Below are positions 33,926 through 42,842 of a stretch of 64,000 nucleotides of DNA, in pieces (position 1 is the first letter of the stretch; the number at the start of each line of letters is the position of its first letter). A model generated the notes under the pieces. The model worked only from the letters and a program-made list of their open reading frames with translations. It had not been told where the DNA came from and searched no databases. The position numbers were made by a program, and so were the translations under genes. Source of the DNA: Ferrovibrio terrae (GTDB lineage Bacteria > Pseudomonadota > Alphaproteobacteria > Ferrovibrionales > Ferrovibrionaceae); the NCBI RefSeq assembly GCF_007197755.1, contig NZ_CP041636.1, forward strand, positions 2,640,001-2,704,000, in the 5' to 3' direction.

Positions 33926-36490
33926 TTGCTGAGCACAGGTACATTGCAAAAATTGCAACTCTCTCATGCGCTGCCGATTCAGGAGATTCTGCCTGAGGTT
34001 CGCTCGCGCCTGCTGCAGGGCAGCAATCTGGTCGTGCAGGCGCCACCAGGCTCGGGCAAGACCACCCTGCTGCCGCTGTCCCTGCTCGACGAAACCTGGG
34101 CTGGCGCGGGGCGCATCATCGTGCTGGAGCCGCGTCGCCTGGCGGCCCGGATGGCGGCCCGGCGCATGGCCGATCTGCTGGGCGAGACGGTCGGCGAAAC
34201 CATCGGCTATCGCGTGCGTCTCGACACCAGGGTTGGGCCGAAGACCCGCATCGAACTCAATACCGATGGCGTATTCCTGCGCCGGCTGCAGCGCGATCCC
34301 GAACTGCGGGGCGTCAGCGCCGTGCTGTTCGACGAATGCCACGAGCGTGGCCTTGATTCCGATGCCAGCCTGGCGCTCTGTCTGGAAGCGCAGGCGGCTT
34401 TGCGGCCCGACCTGCGGCTGATTGCCATGTCTGCGACCCTGGATGCGGCACCGTTTGCTGCACTGATGGGCCCGAAAGACAATCCCGCCCCTGTCGTGAC
34501 CGGCGAAGGCCAGAGCTATCCGGTCGAAACCCGCTGGCGTCCGGTCTCGCCGCAGGCCCGGCTCGATGCCGTGGTGGCGGGGCAGGTGCTGGACGCGCTG
34601 CCGGAAACCGAGGGCGACCTGCTGGTGTTCCTGCCGGGCGTGGCCGAAATCCGGCGCGTCGAACACCTGCTGACCGAGGCGCGGCTCACGCCGAACATCA
34701 GCATCCTGCCGCTTTATGGCGATCTGCCGGGGCCGCAGCAGGACCAGGCGCTGCAGCCGAGCCCGCCCGGCCGCCGCAAGATCGTGCTGTCCACCTCGAT
34801 TGCAGAAAGCTCGCTCACCATCGAAGGCGTGCGCGTGGTAGTCGACAGCGGCTACATGCGGCAGCCGCGCTTTTCACCCAGCACCGGCATGGCCAGGCTG
34901 GAAACCATTCGCGTCAGCCAGGCATCGGCGGATCAGCGCCGGGGCCGCGCCGGTCGTCTCGGCCCCGGTGTCTGCTATCGCCTGTGGGCCGAGGCCGCGC
35001 ATGGCGGCCTGCCGAAATTCACTGCGCCTGAAATCGCCGTCACCGATCTGACGTCACTGGCGCTCGATCTGGCGGCCTGGGGCGTGCGCGACGCCAGGGC
35101 ATTGCCATGGCTGGATGCGCCGCCGGATGCCGCGATGGCCTATGCGCAGGATCTGCTGCGCGGGCTGGAGGCCGTGGACGAGACTGGTGCAATCACGCCG
35201 CATGGCAAGGCGATGGCGGAACTGCCGCTGCATCCGCGGCTGGCGCATATGGTGATCCGCGGCCATGCGCAGGGACTGGGCGGTCTCGCCTGCGCGCTGG
35301 CGGCGTTGCTCGGAGAACGCGACATCGCCCGCGTGCCCCGCAATGCCCCGCGCGACGCCGATCTGCGCTGGCGTCTGGAAATCGTGGCGGGAGACTCCGA
35401 GCGCCACAGCACGCCGCATGGCCTGCAGGTGGACATGAATGCCGTGCGACAGATTCGCCAACTGGCGCGCGACTGGCGGCGGCAGATCGGTGCCGCGCCG
35501 CATCAGGGGCCGGTCGACGATGCCGGCTTGCTGGTGGCGCTGGCCTATCCCGACCGTGTCGCGAAAAAGCGCGGGGGCGGCGGCAGTTTCCTGCTCAGCA
35601 ACGGTCGCGGCGCGAAACTCGATCCGCTCGATGCCCTGAGCCGCGAGGAGTATCTGGCGGTGGCCGAAGTCGATGGCGCGCAGGCCGATGCGCGTGTCTT
35701 TCTCGCGGCGCCCATCGATGAAGCCACGATTGAAGCCCAGTTCGCTGCAGCGATTGCCTCGCGCGATGCTGTCGACTGGGACGATCGCAGCGGCGCGGTG
35801 CTGGCGCGACGGCAACGCCGCCTGGGTGCGCTGGTGCTGCGCGAGAAGCCGCTGGCCGATCCGCCGGCCGAGGCGATCCGCCAGGCGCTGCTCGACGCCA
35901 TCGTCAAGCGCGGCCTCGATGTGTTGCCGTGGACATCGGGCCTGCGGCAATGGCAGGCCCGCGTGGCGTTGCTGCGCCAGCACCTGCCGGCAGCGGCGGA
36001 CTGGCCCGATATGAGTGATGTGGCGCTGGTCGCGCGCCTTGCCGACTGGCTCGGACCGTATCTCGACCGCGTCGCAAAACTGTCGCACTTGTCAGGTATC
36101 GATCTGCATGCCGCACTGACGCACCAGCTCGACTATGCGCAGCAGAAGCAGCTCGAGGCCGAGGCACCGGCGCATTGGCAGGTACCGTCCGGCTCCACCA
36201 TTCCGCTCGACTATGTGCAGGGTGAGGTGCCGGTGCTGCCCGTGCGGCTGCAGGAAATGTTCGGTTATGCCGATACGCCGGCGATTGCCGGGGGACGCGT
36301 GAAACTGGTGCTGCATCTGCTCTCGCCGGCGCGCCGGCCGTTGCAGGTGACGAGCGATCTCGCGGGTTTCTGGCAGACCAGTTATCGCGCTGTGCGAGCA
36401 GAGATGCGGGGACAATACCCGAAGCACGACTGGCCGGAGAATCCGCTCGCGGCGACGCCGACGGCGCGGGCCAAGCCGCGGATACGCTGA
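33926..36490 (+). CDS. hrpB: ATP-dependent helicase HrpB
   Basis: An 854-residue DEAH-type helicase. Motif I is APPGSGKTT near residues 39-47, motif II is DECHER (LFDECHERGLDSD) near 136, motif III SATLD, and motifs V-VI are STSIAESSLTIEGV and QRRGRAGRLGPG. The HrpB-specific C-terminal domain follows, ending near YPKHDWPENP. No ATG is available in the right place: TTG codons at 33926, 33944 and 33953 are possible starts, so the first residues are uncertain. Its RNA substrate is undefined in most bacteria. It is divergent from the EamA gene. Confidence 0.92.
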   Translation: MLSTGTLQKLQLSHALPIQEILPEVRSRLLQGSNLVVQAPPGSGKTTLLPLSLLDETWAGAGRIIVLEPRRLAARMAARRMADLLGETVGETIGYRVRLDTRVGPKTRIELNTDGVFLRRLQRDPELRGVSAVLFDECHERGLDSDASLALCLEAQAALRPDLRLIAMSATLDAAPFAALMGPKDNPAPVVTGEGQSYPVETRWRPVSPQARLDAVVAGQVLDALPETEGDLLVFLPGVAEIRRVEHLLTEARLTPNISILPLYGDLPGPQQDQALQPSPPGRRKIVLSTSIAESSLTIEGVRVVVDSGYMRQPRFSPSTGMARLETIRVSQASADQRRGRAGRLGPGVCYRLWAEAAHGGLPKFTAPEIAVTDLTSLALDLAAWGVRDARALPWLDAPPDAAMAYAQDLLRGLEAVDETGAITPHGKAMAELPLHPRLAHMVIRGHAQGLGGLACALAALLGERDIARVPRNAPRDADLRWRLEIVAGDSERHSTPHGLQVDMNAVRQIRQLARDWRRQIGAAPHQGPVDDAGLLVALAYPDRVAKKRGGGGSFLLSNGRGAKLDPLDALSREEYLAVAEVDGAQADARVFLAAPIDEATIEAQFAAAIASRDAVDWDDRSGAVLARRQRRLGALVLREKPLADPPAEAIRQALLDAIVKRGLDVLPWTSGLRQWQARVALLRQHLPAAADWPDMSDVALVARLADWLGPYLDRVAKLSHLSGIDLHAALTHQLDYAQQKQLEAEAPAHWQVPSGSTIPLDYVQGEVPVLPVRLQEMFGYADTPAIAGGRVKLVLHLLSPARRPLQVTSDLAGFWQTSYRAVRAEMRGQYPKHDWPENPLAATPTARAKPRIR

Positions 36491-36548
36491 TTGAACGATC
36501 ACAATTCTGATGCTTGTTGTGCATAGCTGCGCTCCGTAGGATCGGGGC

Positions 36549-37541
36549 ATGCAGATTGGCCATCGCCATGAAGTGCGCATCTTGTACGGCGATCCCGCGC
36601 ACGGGTCGCGCGCATTGTATCGGCAGGCCATGGTCGGTGCGGGTTTCACGAACCTGCGTGAATTCGACACCCTCGAAGGTTTCACCGATCTTGTTGCGGT
36701 GGCGCAGTCCGACCTGATCCTGATGGATACCAGCCTGCCGGGTGGAGACGTGGCGCGACTGGTTGCCGACCTGCGTCACGGCAAACTGGGCATCAATCCC
36801 TATCTGCCGCTGATTCTCACCACCTGGGAGGCAGAACGCTCTCTGGTGCGGCGGCTGGTCGATTCAGGTGCTGACGACCTGCTGATCAAACCGCTGTCGA
36901 CCAAGGCGCTGCTCGATCGGCTTGAAGCCGTTGCCCTGAACCGCAAGCCTTTCGTGGTCACCTCCGATTACATCGGGCCGGATCGCCGGCGTATCGAGGC
37001 GCGACGCGAAAGCAATGTGCCGTTGTTCGATGTCCCCAACCCGATGCGCGCCAAGCTGACCGGCGAGAGTTTCGATGCCCGTGGACTGCAGCAGGCCGTG
37101 ATGGCCATGAATGAACAGATCAACCTTCAGCGCCTGCGTGCCTCGGCCTTCCGTATCGCCTTTGTCGCGGCGCAGATCGTGCCGCTCTACAAGGCGCAGA
37201 CCATGCCGGATGCCCATACGCTGGCCATGCTGCGCGACCTGATCGTATCCACCGAGGATATCCAGCGGCGGATTGCAGACACCGACCTGGCCCATGTCGG
37301 TCAGATCTGCGAGAGGCTGCTGTTGCCAGCCCGGCAGATGTATGAGCGCGGCGAGGATTTTGTCTTCACGATCGACTGGCAGAAATCCTTCGATTTGCTC
37401 AAGTCGCTGGGTGATGCCGTGCTCGCGCTTTTCCATCCCGACCGGGATACAGCGGCGCTGGCCGGAGAGGTCGCCGTCGCCATCGACCGCTTCCAGGCGC
37501 GTCGTATGGCGCAGGAAGCCGGCCAGCTGCCGCAGGTTTAG
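36549..37541 (+). CDS. Response regulator with an uncharacterised helical C-terminal region
   Basis: A 330-residue protein. The N-terminal receiver domain (about residues 8-128) has the phospho-acceptor in DLILMDTSLPGGDVARL and the Lys in LLIKPLSTKALLDRL. A linker with the motif YIGPDRRRIEARR follows, as seen in alphaproteobacterial chemotaxis-linked regulators. The rest (about 165-330) is helical with no DNA-binding or enzymatic motif that I recognise. No kinase is adjacent. It could bind a partner protein in signalling. Confidence 0.78.
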   Translation: MQIGHRHEVRILYGDPAHGSRALYRQAMVGAGFTNLREFDTLEGFTDLVAVAQSDLILMDTSLPGGDVARLVADLRHGKLGINPYLPLILTTWEAERSLVRRLVDSGADDLLIKPLSTKALLDRLEAVALNRKPFVVTSDYIGPDRRRIEARRESNVPLFDVPNPMRAKLTGESFDARGLQQAVMAMNEQINLQRLRASAFRIAFVAAQIVPLYKAQTMPDAHTLAMLRDLIVSTEDIQRRIADTDLAHVGQICERLLLPARQMYERGEDFVFTIDWQKSFDLLKSLGDAVLALFHPDRDTAALAGEVAVAIDRFQARRMAQEAGQLPQV

Positions 37542-37554
37542 CCGCTTCAGGTTT

Positions 37555-37884
37555 TCAGGCGACCGTCAGGGCCTGACTGGCCTTGTAGAGGCCACCGTTG
37601 TCATCGGTCCAGGTGAATTCCAGAGTGCCGCTCTGCGTGCATTTCAGGAAGAAGGACAAATACGGATTGGCCGACATGGCCGGCTCCAGCCGGGCCTCGA
37701 AGACCTGCTTGCCATTCAGCGCTACACTCATCCGGTTGATGATCATGCGCGGGATGATCTTGCCATCCGTGTCCTTGCGCTGACCGGATTCCATCGGATG
37801 CGAGATCAGTGTCTTGATCTCGACCACGTCGCCGCGCTTGATGCCCTGGGGCACTCGGATGCGCGGCTTGATGTCTGTGCTCAT
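37555..37884 (-). CDS. soxZ: Thiosulfate oxidation carrier protein SoxZ
   Basis: A 109-residue SoxZ, the partner that forms the SoxYZ carrier heterodimer in the periplasm. Family blocks: PRIRVPQGIKRGDVVEIKTLISHPMESGQR near the start and LEPAMSANPYLSFFLKCTQSGTLEFTWTDDNGG. It has no signal peptide and is expected to be exported with SoxY by the Tat route. It lies 16 nt after soxY. Confidence 0.93.
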   Translation of the reverse strand: MSTDIKPRIRVPQGIKRGDVVEIKTLISHPMESGQRKDTDGKIIPRMIINRMSVALNGKQVFEARLEPAMSANPYLSFFLKCTQSGTLEFTWTDDNGGLYKASQALTVA

Positions 37885-37900
37885 GCCTCTCGCTCCGCGC

Positions 37901-38371
37901 TCAGGTGCTGCAGCCGCCGATGGTGACCTTGACCTCGCGGGTCGCGGTCCAGGCTGAGCCGTCGCTCATTTCGGCAACAACGATCACATTTTGCGATTCC
38001 GCCATGCGCATGCGCAACTGCACTTCCGCCTTGCCGTTGTCGGGGCCGAGCATGAAGCTGGCCACGCCGGGCTGGGGATTGCGGTCCGCGATAACGTGAA
38101 TGGCGCGGACGTAATCGGTCGGGCTCATCGGGCTGTCGACCGTAACGGTGACCGGCACCGTGTTGCCGTTCTCGGCGATTTCGGGCGCATCGATCCGCAC
38201 CTTGCCAGCCTTGGGTGCAACCTTGATCAGGTCGCCGAGCAGCTTGCGGGCGGCTTCAGGCGTGGCTTCGGCGGCAACGGGCGCGAAGGCGCAGGCCGTG
38301 CCGATGGCGGCAAAGGCCTGGCGGCGGTTCAGGCCGCGGGAGCGGCGAGGCAGATGGAGAAGCGAGGTCAT
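37901..38371 (-). CDS. soxY: Thiosulfate oxidation carrier protein SoxY
   Basis: A 156-residue SoxY. A Tat signal is visible (LNRRQAFAAIG with hydrophobic core to about residue 35). The C-terminus ends GGCST, so the carrier Cys that binds sulphur intermediates is present, but the two terminal Gly residues of the usual GGCGG are replaced by Ser-Thr. soxZ follows. No soxA, soxB, soxC, soxD or soxX is in the window, so this is an isolated SoxYZ pair. Confidence 0.92.
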   Translation of the reverse strand: MTSLLHLPRRSRGLNRRQAFAAIGTACAFAPVAAEATPEAARKLLGDLIKVAPKAGKVRIDAPEIAENGNTVPVTVTVDSPMSPTDYVRAIHVIADRNPQPGVASFMLGPDNGKAEVQLRMRMAESQNVIVVAEMSDGSAWTATREVKVTIGGCST

Positions 38372-38434
38372 GATCGAAGGGATGGTATTTTATCCGCGGG
38401 CGGCGATCAATTCCGCCAGTCACTCCACCGGGCA

Positions 38435-38465
38435 TGCCGCGCCGGTTGATGAAACCGGCGCGGCA
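38435..38465 (-). terminator. Hairpin downstream of terC (first copy)
   Basis: Perfect 13-bp arms at 38435-38447 and 38453-38465 with a 5-nt loop lie 10 nt after the terC stop on the minus strand and ahead of soxY. There is no T run, so it is a transcript-end or processing signal of moderate support. Confidence 0.55.
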
Positions 38466-38475
38466 GCGGGACGGA

Positions 38476-39138
38476 TCAGCCGCCGTTCAGGGCGGGGACG
38501 TAGGGCAGGACCTGCAGGCCGCCATCGTAGATCATCTTCATGGCCACATAGGCGATGATGATGAGGCCGACATAGGCGATCCAGTGGAAACGGTCGAGCA
38601 TGCGGGCAATCGCTTTGGAGGCGAGCGCCATCAGGGCGATCGAGAGCACCAGGCCGAAGCCCAGGATGTAGGGATGCTCGCGCGCTGCACCGGCCACCGC
38701 GAGTACGTTGTCGATCGACATCGACAGGTCGGCGACGATGATCTGGATGATCGCCTCGCGCCGCGTCTTGGGGGCTGCCTTCTTGGGCGACATCTCGCTG
38801 GCGTCGCCGCCTTCCTTGGCGGCCCTGGCCTGCAGGCGCAGTTCGCGCCACATCTTCCAGGCCACCCAGAGCAGCAGGATGCCGCCGGCCAGCGTCAGGC
38901 CGATAATCTGCAGCAGTTGCACGGCCACGCTGGCAAACAGGATGCGCAGGACGGTGGCGGCAAGAATGCCGTAGACGATGATCTTGTTGCGATGCTGTGG
39001 CGGCAGGCCGGCCACCGCCATGCCGATCACGATCGCATTGTCACCGGACAGGATGACGTCGATCAGGATGACCTGAGCGAAGGCGCTGAGTTCGGCAGCC
39101 GTGATGATGAGGCCGAAGAGGTTGATATCGCCGTCCAT
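38476..39138 (-). CDS. TerC family membrane protein, YjbE type
   Basis: A 220-residue protein with seven hydrophobic segments. It has the paired acidic membrane motifs of TerC: IDVILSGDNAIVIGMAVAGLP near residues 26-46 and DLSMSIDNVLAVAGAA near 137-152. The family includes manganese exporters and metalation factors for exoenzymes. A cytosolic Lys-rich loop (SPKKAAPKTRREA) separates the halves. It is a distinct paralogue of the larger copy at 61591. Confidence 0.9.
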   Translation of the reverse strand: MDGDINLFGLIITAAELSAFAQVILIDVILSGDNAIVIGMAVAGLPPQHRNKIIVYGILAATVLRILFASVAVQLLQIIGLTLAGGILLLWVAWKMWRELRLQARAAKEGGDASEMSPKKAAPKTRREAIIQIIVADLSMSIDNVLAVAGAAREHPYILGFGLVLSIALMALASKAIARMLDRFHWIAYVGLIIIAYVAMKMIYDGGLQVLPYVPALNGG

Positions 39139-39282
39139 TGGAGTGCCTTAGGGAGTTTTTTGGGAACAGATCGGGATGTACCGCTGGACCTGACCGTGAA
39201 TTGTCCGTGTCGGCCGGACTCCCAGCTTGGCGCAGGCGGTTCGCTTTGTTACCTATGTCAGCCGCAATTTTCCAGTGCCGTC

Positions 39283-40101
39283 ATGACCGACAACGCCGAA
39301 TTATTCACTCTTGTTCCCGCGCGCAGCCCGCTGCTGGTCAATATCCCGCATGCTGGCCGGCGGCTGAGCCCCGGCTTGGCCGAGCGCCTGACCCCGGCCG
39401 GCAGCCTGCTGGCCGATACCGATTGGCATGTCGAGAGGCTATACGCCTTCGCGGCTGATCTGGGGGTCGGCCTGATGGCCGCGACGCACTCACGCTACGT
39501 TGTCGATCTGAACCGCGACCCGGACGGCAAGCCGCTTTATCCTGGTGCCGACAATACCGAGCTGTGCCCAACCGACGGTTTCGATGGCGCATCGCTGTAT
39601 CAGGCCGGCGCCGCGCCAGATGCCGCCGAGGTGGCTCGCCGTGCCGATGCCTACTGGCGACCGTATCATGCCCGGCTCGCGGCTGAACTCGAGGCGATCC
39701 GCAGCCGGCACGGCTATGCGATCCTGCTCGACGGCCACAGCATCATCAGTGAAGCGCCGCGGTTCTTTGATGGCAGGCTGCCCGATCTCAACCTCGGCAC
39801 CAACGAAGGGCGCAGTTGCGATCCCGGCCTTGCGGCTGCAGCCTATGGCGTACTGTGCGATGCACCCGGCTTCACCAGCATCCATAATGGCCGCTTTAAA
39901 GGCGGCTATATCACGCGCCACTACGGCCGTCCGGCCGAACGCGTCCATGCCCTGCAGCTTGAGAAGGCGCAATGCTGCTACATGGATGAGCAGAATCTTG
40001 AGCACTGGGATCCCGAACGCGCCGCGCCGCTGATAGCCGTGCTGCGCCGTCTGGTCGACAGACTGCTGCACTGGACACCCGCCCGGACGAGCGGCGCATG
40101 A
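39283..40101 (+). CDS. hutG: N-formylglutamate deformylase/amidohydrolase
   Basis: A 272-residue zinc-dependent amidohydrolase of the FGase family, releasing formate and glutamate in histidine breakdown. Motifs are LLVNIPHAGRRLSP, LADTDWHVERLY, HSRYVVDLNRDPDG and ILLDGHSI, covering the metal and substrate residues. The frame is open far upstream, but MTDNAELFT at 39283 gives the correct N-terminus. Other hut genes are absent, and the stop overlaps the phoR start (ATGA), which is an odd pairing. Confidence 0.9.
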   Translation: MTDNAELFTLVPARSPLLVNIPHAGRRLSPGLAERLTPAGSLLADTDWHVERLYAFAADLGVGLMAATHSRYVVDLNRDPDGKPLYPGADNTELCPTDGFDGASLYQAGAAPDAAEVARRADAYWRPYHARLAAELEAIRSRHGYAILLDGHSIISEAPRFFDGRLPDLNLGTNEGRSCDPGLAAAAYGVLCDAPGFTSIHNGRFKGGYITRHYGRPAERVHALQLEKAQCCYMDEQNLEHWDPERAAPLIAVLRRLVDRLLHWTPARTSGA

Positions 40102-41516
40102 GCGACCAGCCTGCCGGCAGGCTGCGGACCATGCGCTATCCGGTGATGCGCTGGCTGGCGCTGACGCTGATCCTCGGCATTCCACTGGCTGCCGTGATCG
40201 TCATCGCCTGGGCGAGCGATGCAGTCTCGACGCGCGCGGCCTGGGCGATCACCGTGCCGATCTTCGGCATTATCGCGCTGTTTTCCGCCTGGCATACACT
40301 GGCGGCATGGCGTGTACTGCGCAGCACCGACGAAATCGCCGGCGTCGGCCAGCGCATCACCGGCAACGACTGGGATGCGCTCACCATGATCGGCGAACTC
40401 GGCGTCACTGTGGAGCGTCTGCGCCAGACACTGTTGGACGAAAAAGGGCAGGTGGCGCTGCAGACCACCACGGCGGACGCGATCCTGAATGCGCTGCCCG
40501 ATCCGGTTCTGCTGCTCGATGGCCGGCGCACCATCGCGCGCGCCAATTTCGCGGCGCGCAAATTCTTCGGCAACGACATCGTCGGCAACGACCTGACCGT
40601 GGCGCTGCGGCATCCGACAGTGCTGGATGCCGCCGACAGCGTGCTGAGCGGCGAAACAGGCATGGCGGCAGCAGACCTGAATCTGCCGGTGCCGGATGGC
40701 CGCAGTTTCTCGGTGCGCGTCGTGGCGCTGCCGGCGGCGCGCGAGGATACCGCCGCAGTGCTGGCGTTGCATGATCTCACCTCGCTGCGCAAAGCCGAGA
40801 AGATGCGCGCCGATTTTGTCGCCAATGCCAGCCATGAGCTGCGCACGCCACTGGCCTCGCTGGTCGGCTTCATCGAAACGCTGCTTGGTCCGGCCAGGGA
40901 CGATGAGCCGGCACGTGTCCGCTTCCTCGGCATCATGCGCGATCAGGCCGGTCGCATGTCACGCCTGATTCAGGACCTGCTGTCGCTGTCGCAGATCGAG
41001 ATGCGCGAGCATGACCAGCCGTCCGAGGTCTTGGCGCTGGCACCGCTGCTGCGCGACGTTGCTGCTGCGCTCGAGCCCCAGGCGAAGGCCAAGAAGATGC
41101 AGATCAGGCTTGAACTCAGCGAAACTGTGCCGCCGGTGGCCGGGGCGCGCGACGAACTGATGCAGGTGTTCCAGAACCTGATCGACAATGCGATCAAATA
41201 CGGCCGTGCTGAAACCCAGGTCGAAGTCAGGCTCGGCGAGCGGGACGGAGGGTGGGTCGAGATCGGTATCCGCGATCATGGCGACGGAATCCCCCGCGAA
41301 CACCTGCCGCGACTCACCGAGAGATTTTACCGCGTCGACTCGGCGCGCAGCCGCGATCTGGGCGGAACGGGGCTTGGCCTTGCCATTGTTAAGCACATCA
41401 TCAATCGCCATCGCGGTCGGCTTGTCATCGAATCCGAGATGGGAAAAGGCAGCGAATTCATGGTTCGGATGCCGTCTGTTCCTGAAAAATCCAAGACAAG
41501 CGCAGCGCCCGTCTAG
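40098..41516 (+). CDS. phoR: Phosphate-regulon sensor histidine kinase PhoR
   Basis: A 472-residue kinase with two N-terminal TM segments (about residues 20-60), a PAS domain (ILNALPDPVLLLDGRRTI), H-box NASHELRTPLASLVG near 254, N-box FQNLIDNAIKYG and GTGLGLAIVKHIINRHRG, the last being typical of PhoR. Position directly before the Pho boxes and the pst operon supports the assignment. Under low phosphate it phosphorylates PhoB, with PstSCAB-PhoU as the sensor complex. Confidence 0.93.
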   Translation: MSDQPAGRLRTMRYPVMRWLALTLILGIPLAAVIVIAWASDAVSTRAAWAITVPIFGIIALFSAWHTLAAWRVLRSTDEIAGVGQRITGNDWDALTMIGELGVTVERLRQTLLDEKGQVALQTTTADAILNALPDPVLLLDGRRTIARANFAARKFFGNDIVGNDLTVALRHPTVLDAADSVLSGETGMAAADLNLPVPDGRSFSVRVVALPAAREDTAAVLALHDLTSLRKAEKMRADFVANASHELRTPLASLVGFIETLLGPARDDEPARVRFLGIMRDQAGRMSRLIQDLLSLSQIEMREHDQPSEVLALAPLLRDVAAALEPQAKAKKMQIRLELSETVPPVAGARDELMQVFQNLIDNAIKYGRAETQVEVRLGERDGGWVEIGIRDHGDGIPREHLPRLTERFYRVDSARSRDLGGTGLGLAIVKHIINRHRGRLVIESEMGKGSEFMVRMPSVPEKSKTSAAPV

Positions 41517-41518
41517 CG

Positions 41519-41558
41519 CTGTCATACACCTGACATATAACTGAAATAACCATGTCAC
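41519..41558 (+). promoter_or_regulatory. Array of four 11-bp phased Pho-box repeats
   Basis: CTGTCAT (41519-41525), CTGACAT (41530-41536), CTGAAAT (41541-41547) and ATGTCAC (41552-41558) are spaced by exactly 4 nt. The first two match the consensus Pho box, while the last two are weaker. The array starts 3 nt after the phoR stop and 139 nt before pstS, so phospho-PhoB is expected to activate pst from here. Confidence 0.85.
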
Positions 41559-41696
41559 CCGGTCCCCTTAGGAGTCGCGGCCACCGGACGGGATGACTGT
41601 TAACCCCCTCTCGTCCGGGACGGATCGCCCAGCAGCATGATGCCGCGGATTGTCCGGCCAACCCGGTGCACATTCGGTGCACCTGAGGAAACCACG

Positions 41697-42752
41697 ATGA
41701 GGTATACCGTGACCAACAAGGCTCTTCTTCTCGCCGGCCTCGCCGCTGTGACGGCGTTTGCCCTGGCTGAACCGGCCGCTGCGCAGCAGGCGCGCGACCA
41801 GATCCGCGTCGTCGGTTCGTCGACCGTCTACCCCTTCACCACCACGGTGGCTGAACGCTTCTCGCAGACCGGCGGCTTCAAGGCGCCGATCGTGGAAAGC
41901 ACCGGCACCGGCGGCGGCATGAAGCTGTTCTGCGGCGGTGTTGGCACCCAGCACCCCGATTTCACCAACGCCTCGCGCGCCATGACCAAGGGCGAGTTCG
42001 AGCAGTGCGCAGCCAATGGCGTGAAAGAAATCGTCGAGATGAAGGTCGGCTTCGATGGTATCGCCGTCGCCCTGAAAAAGGGTTCGACTCCGGTGAACCT
42101 GAAGCGTGAGGAAATCTGGCTGGCCATGGCCGCCCAGGTGCCGCAGGGCGGCAAGCTGGTACCGAATCCCTACAAGACCTGGAAGCAGGTCAATGCCAGT
42201 CTGCCGGACTGGAAGATCGAAGTGATGGGTCCGCCCCCGACCTCGGGCACCCGCGACAGCTTCGTTGAACTGGTCATGGACCATGGCTGCAAGGCCTTCC
42301 CGGAAATCAAGGCGATCACCGACAAGAAGGCCCAGAGTGCAGCCTGCGGCAAGATTCGCGAAGACGGCGCCTTCATCGAAGCTGGCGAGAACGACAACCT
42401 GATCGTGCAGCGTCTGGCTTCCGGCCAGCAGGGCGTGATGGGCGTGTTCGGTTACTCCTTCCTCGAGGAGAACATGGACAAGCTGGTGGGCGCCAAGGTT
42501 GACGGCGTGGAGCCCGATGCCGACACCATCTCGAGCGGCAAGTATCCGGTTTCGCGTCCGCTCTTCGTCTATGCCAAGAAGGCCCATATCGGCGTCGTGC
42601 CGGGCATGAAGGAGTTCATGGCCGAGTATGTCAGCGATCGCGCCATGGCGTCGGGCGGTTACCTGGAGAAGAAGGGCCTGGTTTCCATGCCGAAGGCGGA
42701 AATCGAGAAGGTTCGTTCGCAGGTCACCGGCCTGGCAAACCTGGCGATGTAA
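41697..42752 (+). CDS. pstS: Phosphate ABC transporter substrate-binding protein PstS
   Basis: A 351-residue periplasmic phosphate-binding protein. The signal peptide spans residues 1 to about 30 (ALLLAGLAAVTAFALAEPAAA, written here only in outline). The mature part has RVVGSSTVYPFTTTVAERF near 40, STGTGGGMKLFCGGVG and PPPTSGTRDSFVE, the phosphate ligands. GAGGAA sits 6 nt upstream of the ATG at 41697, and a longer frame to 41637 is rejected. First gene of pstSCAB-phoU-phoB. Confidence 0.95.
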   Translation: MRYTVTNKALLLAGLAAVTAFALAEPAAAQQARDQIRVVGSSTVYPFTTTVAERFSQTGGFKAPIVESTGTGGGMKLFCGGVGTQHPDFTNASRAMTKGEFEQCAANGVKEIVEMKVGFDGIAVALKKGSTPVNLKREEIWLAMAAQVPQGGKLVPNPYKTWKQVNASLPDWKIEVMGPPPTSGTRDSFVELVMDHGCKAFPEIKAITDKKAQSAACGKIREDGAFIEAGENDNLIVQRLASGQQGVMGVFGYSFLEENMDKLVGAKVDGVEPDADTISSGKYPVSRPLFVYAKKAHIGVVPGMKEFMAEYVSDRAMASGGYLEKKGLVSMPKAEIEKVRSQVTGLANLAM

Positions 42753-42761
42753 TCAGTATCC

Positions 42762-42792
42762 CGGCGGCCAGACACAATCTCTGGCCGCCGGT
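42762..42792 (+). terminator. Intercistronic hairpin between pstS and pstC
   Basis: Perfect 12-bp arms (42762-42773 and 42781-42792) with a 7-nt loop follow the pstS stop by 9 nt; TCTTCCTTCCAGTTTCTG comes after. It would keep pstS message above the permease messages, as seen for the livK hairpin. Confidence 0.7.
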
Positions 42793-42842
42793 CTTCCTTC
42801 CAGTTTCTGCATTTTTGACACCTATCTTTGTCGGGGAAGTCG

